Positions 63,978 to 64,000 of a stretch of DNA of 64,000 nucleotides are shown piece by piece. Position 1 is the stretch's first letter. Every line of letters starts with the position of its first letter. A model generated the notes under the pieces. It saw nothing but the letters and a program-made list of their open reading frames with translations, had not been told where the DNA came from and made no database searches. The DNA comes from UBA1563 sp037440065 (GTDB lineage: Bacteria; Bacteroidota; Ignavibacteria; Ignavibacteriales; Ignavibacteriaceae): contig JBBIUV010000017.1 in assembly GCA_037440065.1 (NCBI GenBank), positions 372,001 to 436,000 on the forward strand, given 5' to 3'. Made by a program: the position numbers and the translations under genes.

Positions 63978-64000
63978 ATGACTGTTTATGAGCTACATAA
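63978..64000 (+). CDS. Possible start of a further gene, cut by the window end
   Basis: ATG at 63978 opens a frame reading MTVYELH to the edge. No clear ribosome binding site precedes it and nothing can be said about the product. Confidence 0.2.

Noticed and set aside
1..64000. CRISPR arrays, insertion sequences, prophage, defence islands, tRNA/rRNA genes
   Set aside because: No repeat-spacer pattern, transposase, integrase, terminal repeats or cloverleaf sequence was found in the gaps between genes.

Overview
The window is an A+T-rich, densely packed bacterial chromosome segment. Gene content points to the Bacteroidota/Chlorobiota/Ignavibacteriota (FCB) group, most likely an Ignavibacteria-type organism. 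The evidence is a menaquinone gene block, a bacillithiol deacetylase (BshB1), an SpmA-SpmB fusion, a HYC_CC_PP-type Cys-rich protein next to a Cus-type pump, a DUF4783-like protein, LytS/LytTR signalling and class II (B12-dependent) ribonucleotide reductase. The taxon is inferred from protein families alone. I saw no tRNA, rRNA, CRISPR array, insertion sequence, phage gene or integrase; the window reads as core chromosome with a few accessory pieces.

Layout. (1) 1-6866, plus strand: a tightly overlapping operon with a TatD-radical SAM fusion (cut by the window edge), a PBP4-type DD-carboxypeptidase (dacB) and menH-menB-menA-menE. (2) 6847-8169: threonylcarbamoyl-AMP synthase on the minus strand and a small CPXCG-like Cys protein on the plus strand. 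(3) 8213-24135, minus strand: a complete-looking dcw cell division and cell wall cluster read as mraZ-rsmH-ftsL-ftsI-murE-murF-mraY-murD-ftsW-murG-murC-ftsQ-ftsA-ftsZ. It is driven from a promoter carrying 10-bp-spaced MraZ boxes, and ddl and murB are absent from it. (4) 24386-29460: an RsmB-like methyltransferase, an orphan membrane protein, a SpoIIE-type phosphatase and a 600-residue conserved protein of unknown function. (5) 29491-36557, minus strand: a copper/silver efflux locus consisting of a HYC_CC_PP protein, CusA, CusC, CusB and a His/Met-rich periplasmic metal-binding protein.

(6) 36786-40461: a long-chain acyl-CoA ligase, BshB1 and a fibronectin-III lipoprotein, separated by clear hairpin terminators. 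(7) 40595-51165, plus strand: a run of a DUF4783 protein, a giant NtrY-like histidine kinase, an AddA-like helicase-nuclease with a Cys set typical of Fe-S nucleases, an amidase lipoprotein and an SpmA-SpmB fusion. (8) 51247-56164, minus strand: an OmpA-family protein and NrdJ. (9) 56453-58979, plus strand: a LiaF-like protein with a LytS kinase and a LytTR regulator. (10) 59039-64000: a CoA-acylating aldehyde dehydrogenase with a C-terminal helix, a frameshifted TlpA-like thioredoxin gene, a class V aminotransferase and a small membrane protein.

How the genes fit together: the dcw block builds and remodels meso-DAP-type peptidoglycan (MurE carries DNPR). dacB and the amidase trim or hydrolyse it, and the LiaF/LytS/LytTR trio probably senses envelope stress. 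The men genes supply part of the quinone for respiration. The Cus locus detoxifies monovalent copper or silver, with several distinct Met/Cys/His-rich metal-handling segments. The items most worth a second look are the uncharacterised 600-aa protein (27658-29460), the Met/Ser-rich insert in CusA, the AddA-like protein with putative Fe-S cysteines, the soluble insert in the SpmAB fusion, the C-terminal helix on the aldehyde dehydrogenase and the homopolymer frameshift in the TlpA gene. I did not find a multi-gene system that I could call wholly new. No stretch without a gene exceeds about 300 bases; the largest gaps (24136-24385, 26177-26404, 36558-36785, 39403-39642, 56165-56452) hold promoters and A+T-rich spacer only.
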